From Ponticaulis profundi (GTDB lineage: Bacteria > Pseudomonadota > Alphaproteobacteria > Caulobacterales > Hyphomonadaceae), in assembly GCF_042659465.1 (NCBI RefSeq), contig NZ_JBHSSW010000002.1, positions 62,001 to 126,000 on the forward strand: a stretch of 64,000 nucleotides of DNA, in the 5' to 3' direction. The notes beneath the pieces were generated by a model. The model ran no database searches and was not told where the DNA came from. It saw only the letters and a list, made by a program, of their open reading frames with translations. Made by a program: the position numbers and the translations under genes. This document shows, piece by piece, positions 7,777 to 16,055 of the stretch (the first letter of the stretch is position 1; each line of letters opens with the position of its first letter).

Positions 7777-9129
7777 ATGGAAAACACAACTTCAGTCAGG
7801 CCAGATAGTTCAATGCTTCAGGAAATGATCCGGCAGATCAAACGCGCGCCAACGGTCACCGCCGAAGGCGAAATCGTGGCGCTTGAAGGACTACGGCTGG
7901 AAGCCACGGGGCCAAGGTCCTCACTCCGCATTGGTGCGATTGCCCGCATTGGCACGATTGATGGCGCGCGCGCAGAAATCGTCGGGTTCAAGGGCGAGCG
8001 GGCCATTCTGCTTCTGTGTGAGACAAGTCAGGAAATCTATCCCGGCATTGCGGTCTTCTATGAGGCCGGTGTCAGCTATCTATATCCAAGCTCAGCCTGG
8101 CTCGGCCGCATTGTTGATCCGTTCGGCAATCCAATGGACGGCCGCGAAATTCTGCCGAAGGGGCCTTACGCCAAACCGATCGAAGTCCCGCCGCCGCCTG
8201 CGCATGGTCGCACACGAGTCGATGAGCGGCTTCATCTGGGTGTGCGCGTGATGGATCTTTTCACGCCATGCGGGCGCGGCCAGCGTCTGGGTCTGTTCGC
8301 GGGTTCCGGCGTCGGTAAGTCCACCCTGATGGGCATGCTCGCCCAGGGCGCGGATGCAGATGTGATTGTCATCGGTCTGATCGGTGAGCGGGGACGTGAG
8401 GTGCGTGAGTTTGTCGAGGACGCGCTGGGCGCATCAGGGCTGGCGCGCTCCGTCATCGTGACAGCGACGTCTGATGCACCAGCGCCGGCGCGTCGACGCG
8501 CAGCCTATGCGGCGATGACCGTGGCTGAATATTTCCGTGACCAGGGAAAGCAGGTCCTGTGTCTGCTCGACAGTGTCACGCGCTTTGCCATGGCGCAGCG
8601 TGAAATCGGGCTTGCGGCAGGTGAGCCGCCAACAACGCGCGGTTACACGCCATCCGTATTTGCTGAATTGCCAAAACTGCTGGAACGCGCCGGGCCGGGT
8701 GTGCATGGCACGGGTGCCATCACCGGGCTGTTCACAGTCCTTGTCGACGGGGATGATCATAACGAGCCGGTCGCTGATGCCGTGCGCGGTATTCTGGATG
8801 GTCACATTGTCATGTCGCGCCATATCGCAGAGCGTGGCCGCTATCCAGCTGTTGATTTGCTGAAATCCCTTTCGCGCTTGTCGAGCGCCTTGCAGGGACC
8901 AGAAGAGGCGGAACTGATCCGAAATGTACGCCGACTGGTATCGACTTACACCGATATGGAAGAGCTCATTCGGATTGGCGCTTATGCACCGGGTTCAGAT
9001 CCGGATGTTGATCGCGCTGTGCGGCTGAATGAAAAACTCAATACCTTCCTGACTCAGAATGTGGGCGACCCGACGCCGCCTGAGGCTGTCCTGCAGGCGT
9101 TGAAAGAACTCTATGCTGAGGCGGCCTGA
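7777..9129 (+). CDS. fliI: Flagellar export ATPase FliI
   Basis: 450-aa ATPase of the flagellar type III export apparatus, homologous to F1 beta; it unloads chaperone-bound substrates at the export gate on the cytoplasmic face of the basal body. Seen: Walker A GLFAGSGVGKST, Walker B region KQVLCLLDSVTRFA, the GEPPTTRGYTPSVF segment typical of FliI/T3SS ATPases, and the DGHIVMSR arm. Length is normal. It overlaps the fliJ start by one base (TGATG). A CtrA box lies just upstream. Confidence 0.97.
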   Translation: MENTTSVRPDSSMLQEMIRQIKRAPTVTAEGEIVALEGLRLEATGPRSSLRIGAIARIGTIDGARAEIVGFKGERAILLLCETSQEIYPGIAVFYEAGVSYLYPSSAWLGRIVDPFGNPMDGREILPKGPYAKPIEVPPPPAHGRTRVDERLHLGVRVMDLFTPCGRGQRLGLFAGSGVGKSTLMGMLAQGADADVIVIGLIGERGREVREFVEDALGASGLARSVIVTATSDAPAPARRRAAYAAMTVAEYFRDQGKQVLCLLDSVTRFAMAQREIGLAAGEPPTTRGYTPSVFAELPKLLERAGPGVHGTGAITGLFTVLVDGDDHNEPVADAVRGILDGHIVMSRHIAERGRYPAVDLLKSLSRLSSALQGPEEAELIRNVRRLVSTYTDMEELIRIGAYAPGSDPDVDRAVRLNEKLNTFLTQNVGDPTPPEAVLQALKELYAEAA

Positions 9130-9539
9130 TGCGAACGCTGGAAATCCTGCTCAAGCGCGCCAACCGGCAAATGGAAGAGCTGGCCATCAAGGCCAATCAG
9201 GTGGTTGCGCATCGGAATGATCTGATCACGCGGCGCGCCACATGCGAGGCAGCAACAACCGCGGAAGCTGCCATGATAGATGGCTCGCCGCTCGCCAGCA
9301 TGGGCTTTGCAGCTTATCTCGATCTTCAGAAGCAGCGTCTTCGCCAGTTCGACGAAGAGCTTCAGGATGTTGAAGCCCAGCATGAAGCGGCGCAGCGCGA
9401 ATTAAGTCGTGCTTTTGCTGAAGTCAAAAAGCTGGAAATGTTGATTGCCCGGCAGAAAGAAGCCAAACGTCTGGAAGATTTGCAAACAGAGCAATCCGCT
9501 TTCGATGAGCGCAGCTCACAGATGTTTGGTCGGAACTAA
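9129..9539 (+). CDS. fliJ: Flagellar export protein FliJ
   Basis: 136-aa, almost entirely helical protein with two long charged heptad-like stretches (residues about 3-40 and 60-125), the antiparallel coiled coil expected of FliJ, which inserts in the centre of the FliI hexamer like F1 gamma and links it to FlhA. Sequence conservation of FliJ is low, so the call rests on size, coiled-coil character and one-base overlap with fliI. Confidence 0.88.
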   Translation: MRTLEILLKRANRQMEELAIKANQVVAHRNDLITRRATCEAATTAEAAMIDGSPLASMGFAAYLDLQKQRLRQFDEELQDVEAQHEAAQRELSRAFAEVKKLEMLIARQKEAKRLEDLQTEQSAFDERSSQMFGRN

Positions 9540-9541
9540 GC

Positions 9542-10570
9542 CTAGATCTGTACCCGAATGAACAGATTGTTCTTGTGGACATGCACGTCCACTTGCTCTT
9601 TAGGCACAGACAGCAGGGTCAGGCCGAGCTGAATTGACGCTTTTGCGTCTCCGCCCATGCCTGGGCAGTTGTCAGCCAGATTGAACAGTGTTTTGCGGGA
9701 GTCGATGATGGCACGACTGACGAATAGGTTCAGTGCGATGCCTTCGTCGACGCGTTCCGAGCGAACCGAAATCCGGTCTCCCTTGGCGCAGGCGCGCAGG
9801 ATGCCGCCAATCAGATGCTGAATGCCCAGCGCGGCAAGTGGACGAGACCCAATCTGTGTGAACCAGGAGGTTTCCGTCTCCATGACGAGGTCGATCCCCA
9901 TCTTGCGCGCATCCCGGCTGACCCGTTCTGCCGTGTCCAGAAGCAGTTCGTGGATCGGCGTTCGCGTTGCCTGGCTGAGATCGTCCTGCGCATAAGCGCG
10001 AATGGCCCGAACGGTTTCCAGCAAATGGGCGACATATTCCGCTGTTGCCTGACGTCCGGCGTCAATCATGGCTTCGTGCAGGGTCTGAAGGCTGATTTCA
10101 AGATATGAAAAAGTGCCGCTCAGTGTTTCGAGCGGCGCTTTGAGAGAATAGGGCTGTGCGTGTGGCGTCTGTTCTCTCGATGATCGGGATTTCTCAGCTT
10201 TCAGCTTGTGACGCAGCGTTGTGTTGATCGCGATCTGACGAAGCAATTCAGAGCTGAGATCGCGTTTATCAAGAACGGCTTCCGCGCCACCAGCAAACGC
10301 TTCGCGGCGGATAAGATCAGATCCATCAGAGGTCACCAGAACGATCGGCGCATCAGTAAAAGTACGAATACGTCGGATGTCGTCTTCAATGGAAACAGCG
10401 TCAGGGCGGCGGACATCAAGCATGATGAAGTCAGTGGAGGCTGTCTCACCACTTTGTTCAAAGTCGTCAATGCGCTTTGAAATGTCGATCTTCAGCTCGA
10501 GGTCAGACTGCACCATGTCGGAGACAATTTGCGCATCTTTGTCATTGTCCTCTACATAGTGAATTCGCAT
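9542..10570 (-). CDS. Receiver domain fused to a histidine-kinase-like pseudokinase
   Basis: 342 aa. Residues 1-120 form an intact receiver: E7-D8 acidic pocket, phosphoacceptor D52 (FIMLDVRRPD), conserved Thr in IVLVTSD and Lys in VLDKRDL. Residues 140-342 look like a DHp helical hairpin plus an ATPase-type fold, but there is no phosphorylatable His in an H-box and no DxGxG or GxGxGL boxes, so it resembles a degenerate kinase or a ChpT-like fold without the His. It is encoded convergently to fliJ (two bases apart) and divergently from the kinase starting at 10785, which may phosphorylate it. No annotated family name is certain. Confidence 0.7.
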   Translation of the reverse strand: MRIHYVEDNDKDAQIVSDMVQSDLELKIDISKRIDDFEQSGETASTDFIMLDVRRPDAVSIEDDIRRIRTFTDAPIVLVTSDGSDLIRREAFAGGAEAVLDKRDLSSELLRQIAINTTLRHKLKAEKSRSSREQTPHAQPYSLKAPLETLSGTFSYLEISLQTLHEAMIDAGRQATAEYVAHLLETVRAIRAYAQDDLSQATRTPIHELLLDTAERVSRDARKMGIDLVMETETSWFTQIGSRPLAALGIQHLIGGILRACAKGDRISVRSERVDEGIALNLFVSRAIIDSRKTLFNLADNCPGMGGDAKASIQLGLTLLSVPKEQVDVHVHKNNLFIRVQI

Positions 10571-10784
10571 GTAAGGCCCTGCTTTTGTTCAGAACATAAT
10601 ACGAGCATTGATTCTTTAGTGCAATATATACTTAGCACTCATCCACAGACTCTATTAAACAGGTAATTTGTCCTGTTAATTTTTGTTCTGTTGAAAACGA
10701 TTGCCTCCCTACTTGCTGGTTTTGTTTAAAAGTGACTTGTCGGTCTTTACCGATTCATTGCAGTCATAGTGGATCGTTGTCGGG
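10571..10784. promoter_or_regulatory. Divergent promoter region with inverted repeat
   Basis: AT-rich gap between the receiver/pseudokinase gene and the histidine kinase gene. An inverted repeat AACAGG-N8-CCTGTT sits at 10658-10677 in the middle and could be an operator for both genes. No regulator is assignable. Confidence 0.35.
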
Positions 10785-11588
10785 GTGAACATCGTCACAC
10801 CGGGGAGGCCTGCAATTAGCAAGAGCGAAACAGACGAGTCGTTACCAGCTGGGGCGGAACAGGGGCGTGCTTCGTCGGTCAGTCATGCCAGCAATCTAAA
10901 TACAGAACATGTATTGGAGCAGGTTTCTTCTGCGCTTTCGCACGATATCCGCACGCCGCTTCGACATATGAAGCATTTCCTCGATTTCTTCGAGCGCTCC
11001 TTGAAGGAGCCGCTCAGTGATGAGGCACGTGAACATCTGGAGATCGTGAAAGAAAGCCTTGAGGAAACGGCAGACATGGTCGATGAGCTTGTCGCCTTCG
11101 GACGTGAGCACCAGAAGCGCCCGGCCCGTGAGGTGTTCTCAGTCTCAGAGATTGCACAGCTGGCCGTCGGGCGGTTGAAGGATTTGTGGCCGGAACGGGA
11201 TATTACGCTGGAGCTGGTCGGTAACGCTTTGATCGACGCAAATCCAGCGCGGACCCACGCATTGCTGTTTCATCTGTTTGAAAACGCTGCGCTGCATTCT
11301 GACAAAGCGTCCGTTCAGCTGTCGGTATCCTTCCGCAAGATGGAAGGCGAACGAGTGCGCGTGATCATTGACGACAATGGCCCCGGACTGCGCCTCTCAG
11401 AGGATTCCGCTTTTCGTCTTTTTCAGAAGCTTTCAACAGAAAGCGATCGCCAGGGTGTGGGTGCGGGGCTGCCGATGGCGCGCCGCCTTGCAGAGGTGCA
11501 GGGCGGTGAGTTGCACCTTTCGCCGGAGACGTCAGCCTCCGGCGGTGCAAGATTTCTGCTCGATCTGCCAGGTGAGCTGGCTGATTGA
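10785..11588 (+). CDS. Soluble sensor histidine kinase
   Basis: 267-aa cytoplasmic histidine kinase without membrane segments or a recognisable sensor domain. The N-terminal 45 residues look disordered. The H-box LSHDIRTPLRHM (about residues 53-64) is followed by the DHp hairpin, then the HATPase domain with N-box region HLFENAALHS, G1 DDNGPGL and G2 GVGAGLPMARRLAEVQGG. The start is a GTG at 10785 with no good Shine-Dalgarno, and no in-frame ATG lies before the H-box, so the exact N-terminus is uncertain. It is divergent from the receiver/pseudokinase gene, suggesting a two-component pair. Its stop abuts the convergent esterase stop. Confidence 0.87.
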   Translation: MNIVTPGRPAISKSETDESLPAGAEQGRASSVSHASNLNTEHVLEQVSSALSHDIRTPLRHMKHFLDFFERSLKEPLSDEAREHLEIVKESLEETADMVDELVAFGREHQKRPAREVFSVSEIAQLAVGRLKDLWPERDITLELVGNALIDANPARTHALLFHLFENAALHSDKASVQLSVSFRKMEGERVRVIIDDNGPGLRLSEDSAFRLFQKLSTESDRQGVGAGLPMARRLAEVQGGELHLSPETSASGGARFLLDLPGELAD

Positions 11589-12623
11589 TCAGTGAAGCTC
11601 TTTGAGCTTGTCTTTCAAAAGCATACAGATTTCTTCGCAGGCTTTTTTGGCAGCAGGCGCAACGCCGACAAATGCCGTAAAGCCATGCGCAAGGCTGTCA
11701 TAGCAGCGATAATCAACATCCACCCCTGCATCACTCAGGCGGTCAGCATAGGCTTTGCCCTGATCTACGAGCGGATCAAAGCCGGCGGTGGCGACAATGG
11801 CGGGCGCGAGGCCATCCAGCTGCATCTCATGGATTGGCGACAGGCGCGGATCTTCCGGGTCAGCATCATCGGGCATGTAATGCTGCATGAACCATTCCAT
11901 CGTGTCCCGCGTGAGCGGATAGCTGTCGCCGAACAGGTGCATGCTTGGTGTATCTGAAGCAACGTCTGTTGCAGGATAAATGAGGAGCTGAAAGACCGGC
12001 TGCGGCTTGTGCTCGCGCTTCATTTCCTGAGCGACGATGGCGGCAAAATTTCCCCCCATGGAATCGCCAGCGACCATCGCCTGACCGGGAAGGGCGCCAA
12101 AGGAATCGGCATTTAGCAGCGCCCACTCGTAAGCGGCGACAGCGTCATCCAGGCCTGCAGGCCATTTGTGCTCAGGAGCCAGTCGATAGTCGACCGAGAC
12201 GATTGGAAGACGACAGATCTTCGCCATCATGCCGCAAAACGCATGTGATGTATCAAGGTCGCCAATGACACCGCCGCCGAAATGGTAAAACACCATGAGC
12301 GGCATATTTGGGTCCTGATCGGCGGGTTTGTAGACGCGCGTCGGGATTGTACGGTCTTCCAGCACAATCTCGCTGTCTTCGGATGTCACGCCGTCTGGGA
12401 GCGATGTTGCGAACATGGCGAGACCGGCGGCTGATCCTGCGCGAGCATCCTGTGCAGACAGGGATGACATGGGCGGCTGGCTCGCCGCACCATTGGCGAG
12501 AAACTGGAAATGTGGGTCGAGTGTACGTCCGCCGAGCTGAACGGGCCGCCCTCCTGCAATTTTGACCAGAATGCCGGGTGGCAGTTTCAGCATCAGTCTG
12601 ACAAGCGTTGCCTGAAAACTCAT
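11589..12623 (-). CDS. HSL-family alpha/beta-hydrolase (esterase)
   Basis: 344-aa carboxylesterase of the hormone-sensitive-lipase type. Seen: an oxyanion motif in the form HFGGG (usual HGGG), the nucleophile elbow GDSMGG, the acid in TAGFDPLVDQ and the catalytic His in SLAHGF, so the triad is complete. The segment SVDYRLAPEHKWPAGLDD is typical of the family. It is cytoplasmic, with no signal peptide. It is encoded with a TetR regulator and a flavin monooxygenase on the same strand, a combination suited to oxidation of a ketone or lipid and hydrolysis of the product. The substrate is not predictable. Confidence 0.92.
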   Translation of the reverse strand: MSFQATLVRLMLKLPPGILVKIAGGRPVQLGGRTLDPHFQFLANGAASQPPMSSLSAQDARAGSAAGLAMFATSLPDGVTSEDSEIVLEDRTIPTRVYKPADQDPNMPLMVFYHFGGGVIGDLDTSHAFCGMMAKICRLPIVSVDYRLAPEHKWPAGLDDAVAAYEWALLNADSFGALPGQAMVAGDSMGGNFAAIVAQEMKREHKPQPVFQLLIYPATDVASDTPSMHLFGDSYPLTRDTMEWFMQHYMPDDADPEDPRLSPIHEMQLDGLAPAIVATAGFDPLVDQGKAYADRLSDAGVDVDYRCYDSLAHGFTAFVGVAPAAKKACEEICMLLKDKLKELH

Positions 12624-12652
12624 TTGTCTCCCCCTGAGATGTCTTGTTCTGT

Positions 12653-13303
12653 TTACTCGGTTTTTATGTCTTTTATGAGATCGCGCACACCATTCAAAAT
12701 CATATTGGTGGCGAAGGCAGTAACCTGATCGATGATCTGTCCCTCGTCTCCGGTCTTTCGGGACACCATGCAGTCTCCGAGTTCGCGAGCAACGCCAATT
12801 GCTGCCGCAGTCAGGTATTCGGTATCCACATCGCCAGCGCCCTGACGAGCGAGGAAGTCTTCGATATCATTGCGAATTTCCTGAAAGACGGCCTGCATTT
12901 CAGGTGTGTCGACACGAACGCCGACTAGCGGGATGTGGTGCAGATCGTCAGCCTGGTTTGTCCGCTTGGAATCCATCAGGAACTGGAAATACGCCCGGAT
13001 GGCACCACTGATATAATCTTCAAAACTCGTCGCCGTTTTGCGGACATCCTGCAAGCGGGGCCGAAACTGCGTGACGGACTGGCGCGCGAGCGCCTCAAAG
13101 ACTTCTTCCTTTGATTTGAAGTAATTATAGAATGTGCCCGATGCGAGGTCGGTCCCGCGGATGATGTCGCGTACCGTGGTCGCTTCAAAGCCGAGTTCGG
13201 CAAACACATGTCTGGCGGCGACCAGAATGGCGTCCCGATTGGCGGCTTTTGCGCGTTCTCGTTTTCCCGTTTCCGGCTTTGCGGCGATGAAAGTCTTGCT
13301 CAA
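12653..13303 (-). CDS. TetR-family transcriptional regulator
   Basis: 216 aa. N-terminal helix-turn-helix at about residues 25-70 (RDAILVAARHVFAELGF, then TVRDII and SGTFYNYFKSKEEVF), classic TetR, followed by a ligand-binding helical domain. It lies 29 bp upstream of the esterase gene and downstream of the monooxygenase gene in the same direction, so it probably controls this small catabolic group. Confidence 0.92.
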   Translation of the reverse strand: MSKTFIAAKPETGKRERAKAANRDAILVAARHVFAELGFEATTVRDIIRGTDLASGTFYNYFKSKEEVFEALARQSVTQFRPRLQDVRKTATSFEDYISGAIRAYFQFLMDSKRTNQADDLHHIPLVGVRVDTPEMQAVFQEIRNDIEDFLARQGAGDVDTEYLTAAAIGVARELGDCMVSRKTGDEGQIIDQVTAFATNMILNGVRDLIKDIKTE

Positions 13304-13385
13304 GGTTACGCGCTACTTCTGTCTGTACTTCAGGATAATCGGCAGATGGCAATCATGGTAATGGGAATCTGTCAAAACCTAAAGC

Positions 13386-13431
13386 GATTGGGCAAAGTCC
13401 CCGGTGCCATGCCCGGCCACTTTGCCCAATC
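13386..13431 (-). terminator. 13-bp inverted repeat after the monooxygenase gene
   Basis: Perfect inverted repeat GATTGGGCAAAGT / ACTTTGCCCAATC (13386-13398 and 13419-13431) with a 20-nt GC-rich loop, located between the monooxygenase stop and the tetR start. There is no T-run on either side, so it is either a Rho-assisted 3' end for the monooxygenase mRNA or an operator-like element for tetR. Confidence 0.45.
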
Positions 13432-13453
13432 AGTGGCATCACATGCCGCGCGC

Positions 13454-14833
13454 TCAGACAGTCGCCTCCGCCCGGGCTTCAACAGGTATGACATTGCCGT
13501 GTTTATCGGCGCGGGCTGCGCCGCGTTTCAACTCCTTCTTCAGGTCAGCACAATAAGCGTGAAAGTCGACCTGAATGGTATGCCGCGGTGAGTTGTAGAA
13601 ATGGCCGGTGTGAAATTCGTTGTCGGCCTGAATGATGTCGTCGATCTGGTCTGCTGGTGGCAGGGCGTATTCGCCTGCGAGATATGCGCCGACGAGTTTT
13701 GACTGTTGTTCTGCGAAATTCACCAGCGTTGGCAGAGGCTGAGCCAGCCCCATGAAGAACAGATTGTCGAAGCCGGGGCGCACCATCCGCTTGAACAGAT
13801 CGAAGCGGTTGTCTTTATCAGGGGTCAGCGCTGGGTCAGTGAAGAATGGGAAGCTGATATTGTATCCCGTCGCCCAGACGATTGCGTCCAGCTGCTCGCG
13901 GCTGCCATCCTTATAGATGACGCCATCGCCATCAAGGCGCTCAATAGCACCCTTGATCTTGATGTCGCCGCAGCCAACTCGCGTCAGAAACTCACCCGAA
14001 ACGGATGGGTGACCGTCCAGAGGTTCATGATCCGGCTTCGGCAAGCCATAGTCTTCCATATTGCCGATGGCTTTCTTCACCGCCTTGCGGGCCAGCTTGC
14101 GGCCAATGCTTGTCGGGATCCAGCGTGGCAGAACCGCTTTGTCCGCGGGCTGTCCGTTCATGTATTTCGGCATCACCCAGATACCACGGCGCAGTGAGAT
14201 GTAGAGATTCTTGGCGATCGGCTTCTGAGACAGTTCTGAGGAAATATCCATTGCGGAATTGCCGCCGCCCACGACCATCACATTCTTGTCCCGGAAGTCG
14301 AAAGGTTCGAACGGGTCGCGATAGTTGTGGCTGTGAACTTGATAGCCATTGAATTCGCCAGGATATTCGGTCGGAATGCGTGGGTCCCAGTGGTGACCAT
14401 TGCAGACAATCAGCACGTCATAGACGCGGGTCTCGCCATTGGAGAGACGCACGCTCCAAAGGCCGTCGTCGCGGCGTTCGGCATGTTCGACGCCGGTATT
14501 GAAAGTGATCGTTTCCCGCAGCCCGAAATGATCGACGTAATTGTGGAAGTATTCCAGCAATTGTGCGTGGTGCGGGAAGTCCGGGTAGTGCGACGGGATC
14601 GGATAATCCTCGAAGGCGAGACGCCATTTGGATGTGTCGATATGCAGGCTCTCATAGCAGGACGACATGCCGTTTGGATTGTTGAAATACCAGTTGCCAC
14701 CGATATCGTCTGACACTTCAAAACAGTCATACGGAATGCCGTAATCCTTCAGACGCTTCGCTGTGGTGAAACCCGATGGTCCCGCGCCGACTATGCATGC
14801 CTTCGGCAAACGCTTTTCGCCATCAAAAGCCAT
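13454..14833 (-). CDS. Flavin-containing monooxygenase (FMO family)
   Basis: 459-aa FAD/NADPH monooxygenase. Seen: FAD-binding GAGPSGF near residue 15, the FMO fingerprint FNGYQVHSHNY (FxGxxxHxxxY), the NADPH-binding GGGNSAMD, and the late WATGYNI motif. The Tyr at the end of the fingerprint suggests an FMO rather than a classical Baeyer-Villiger enzyme (which has Trp), though BV activity is known in FMOs. The ATG at 14833 is chosen because GGAGGA precedes it; the upstream TTG lies before that Shine-Dalgarno. Together with the esterase and TetR genes it suggests an inducible oxidative pathway. Confidence 0.93.
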   Translation of the reverse strand: MAFDGEKRLPKACIVGAGPSGFTTAKRLKDYGIPYDCFEVSDDIGGNWYFNNPNGMSSCYESLHIDTSKWRLAFEDYPIPSHYPDFPHHAQLLEYFHNYVDHFGLRETITFNTGVEHAERRDDGLWSVRLSNGETRVYDVLIVCNGHHWDPRIPTEYPGEFNGYQVHSHNYRDPFEPFDFRDKNVMVVGGGNSAMDISSELSQKPIAKNLYISLRRGIWVMPKYMNGQPADKAVLPRWIPTSIGRKLARKAVKKAIGNMEDYGLPKPDHEPLDGHPSVSGEFLTRVGCGDIKIKGAIERLDGDGVIYKDGSREQLDAIVWATGYNISFPFFTDPALTPDKDNRFDLFKRMVRPGFDNLFFMGLAQPLPTLVNFAEQQSKLVGAYLAGEYALPPADQIDDIIQADNEFHTGHFYNSPRHTIQVDFHAYCADLKKELKRGAARADKHGNVIPVEARAEATV

Positions 14834-15041
14834 GATGGTATATCCTCCCAAACTTGCAGGTATTTCCTGTCTGATCTTGGGTTGAATGCTATGATACTTA
14901 ACGTGGACGTCAATGGGGCAGAATGAAAATTAAAGCGTTCGGCTTAGTCAAAAATGCCTGCCGTAGCGGAAGGTTTGAATATCCCATCGCTTCGAAAAAT
15001 GGCTTTCAACGCCCCGGTCAATCGGTGTAGATCATTACGCC

Positions 15042-15521
15042 ATGACAACTGACCCTGATTTTTTCGATCTGGTGCGCCAGTATGCACCGAACGTGATCAA
15101 CAATGTCCCCTATGCTCAGAAGCTGGGGTTCGAGCTGATCGATCTGGAGCCTGGACGTGCGATTGCGCGCGCTGGCTATAGCACGGAAATGATTGGTGAT
15201 CCGGCGACCGGGGTCATCCATGGCGGCGTCGTCACAGCGCTGCTTGATAACGTTTCAGGCGTGGCGGTGATTGCCTCTCTGAAAGAACTCAAATCCACGG
15301 CGACGCTGGATCTGCGCATCGACTATATGCGCCCGGCTGAAGTCGGACGTGATGTTATCGCTGAGGCGGAATGCTATCACCTCACGCGGAATGTCGCCTT
15401 CACGCGGGCCTGGGCCTATCACGAGAGCAAGGATCATGTGATTGCCACGGCTGCCGGTTCCTTTGCGCTTAACGACATTCAGAATTTCGGTGGTCAGATT
15501 CCGGAAGGTGCCCTGAAATGA
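15042..15521 (+). CDS. PaaI-type hotdog thioesterase 1
   Basis: 159-aa single hotdog-fold acyl-CoA thioesterase of the PaaI family: the core GVIHGGVVTALLDN carries the conserved HGG, and the beta strand TLDLRIDYMRPA follows. It would hydrolyse aromatic or medium-chain acyl-CoAs in the cytoplasm. It overlaps the next gene by four bases (ATGA), and both are hotdog proteins, so they may form a heteromer. Substrate unknown. Confidence 0.9.
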   Translation: MTTDPDFFDLVRQYAPNVINNVPYAQKLGFELIDLEPGRAIARAGYSTEMIGDPATGVIHGGVVTALLDNVSGVAVIASLKELKSTATLDLRIDYMRPAEVGRDVIAEAECYHLTRNVAFTRAWAYHESKDHVIATAAGSFALNDIQNFGGQIPEGALK

Positions 15522-15940
15522 GCGGTGAAATTCTTGCGCGTCAGAGCAAGCTGCAAGGCTTTCTCGATCACACACCCTTTGCCAATTTTCTGGGGCTTCG
15601 CTGTGAAATCATGGGCGATGAGATGACGGCCATTCTGCCATTTCAGAGCAAGCTGATTGGCAATACCACAATTCAGGCGCTGCATGGCGGCGCTATCGGG
15701 GCCTTTCTCGAGCTGACTGCGATGGCACAATTGTTCCTGTTGTCTGAAGTGAATGCGCTGCCAAAGCCGGTCAATCTGACAATCGACTATCTGCGCCAGG
15801 GCCGTGCCGAAGATCTCTTCGCGCGTGCAAGCGTCACCAAACAGGGGCGCCGGATTGCAAACGTTCGTGCAGAAGCATGGCAGTCAGAACGTGAGAAACC
15901 AGTTGCGACACTTCAGGCGCACTTCCTGCTCAATAATTAA
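15518..15940 (+). CDS. PaaI-type hotdog thioesterase 2
   Basis: 140-aa hotdog protein, related in layout to the upstream gene: LHGGAIGAFLELTA holds the HGG motif in the active-site helix, and LTIDYLRQGRAEDL is the following strand. It is translationally coupled to the preceding gene through a four-base overlap. Two tandem non-identical hotdog genes often encode one heteromeric thioesterase; that is inference here. Confidence 0.9.
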   Translation: MSGEILARQSKLQGFLDHTPFANFLGLRCEIMGDEMTAILPFQSKLIGNTTIQALHGGAIGAFLELTAMAQLFLLSEVNALPKPVNLTIDYLRQGRAEDLFARASVTKQGRRIANVRAEAWQSEREKPVATLQAHFLLNN

Positions 15941-16055
15941 GATCTTCTGTTTTCAACAGTTCAAATAAAGCGTGTCATGCGTCAAAAAGACGGCGCATTT
16001 TTACTGACTATGAACCCGTTTAATTAACCGTTCGATTTTACGTTCGGCCAATCAA

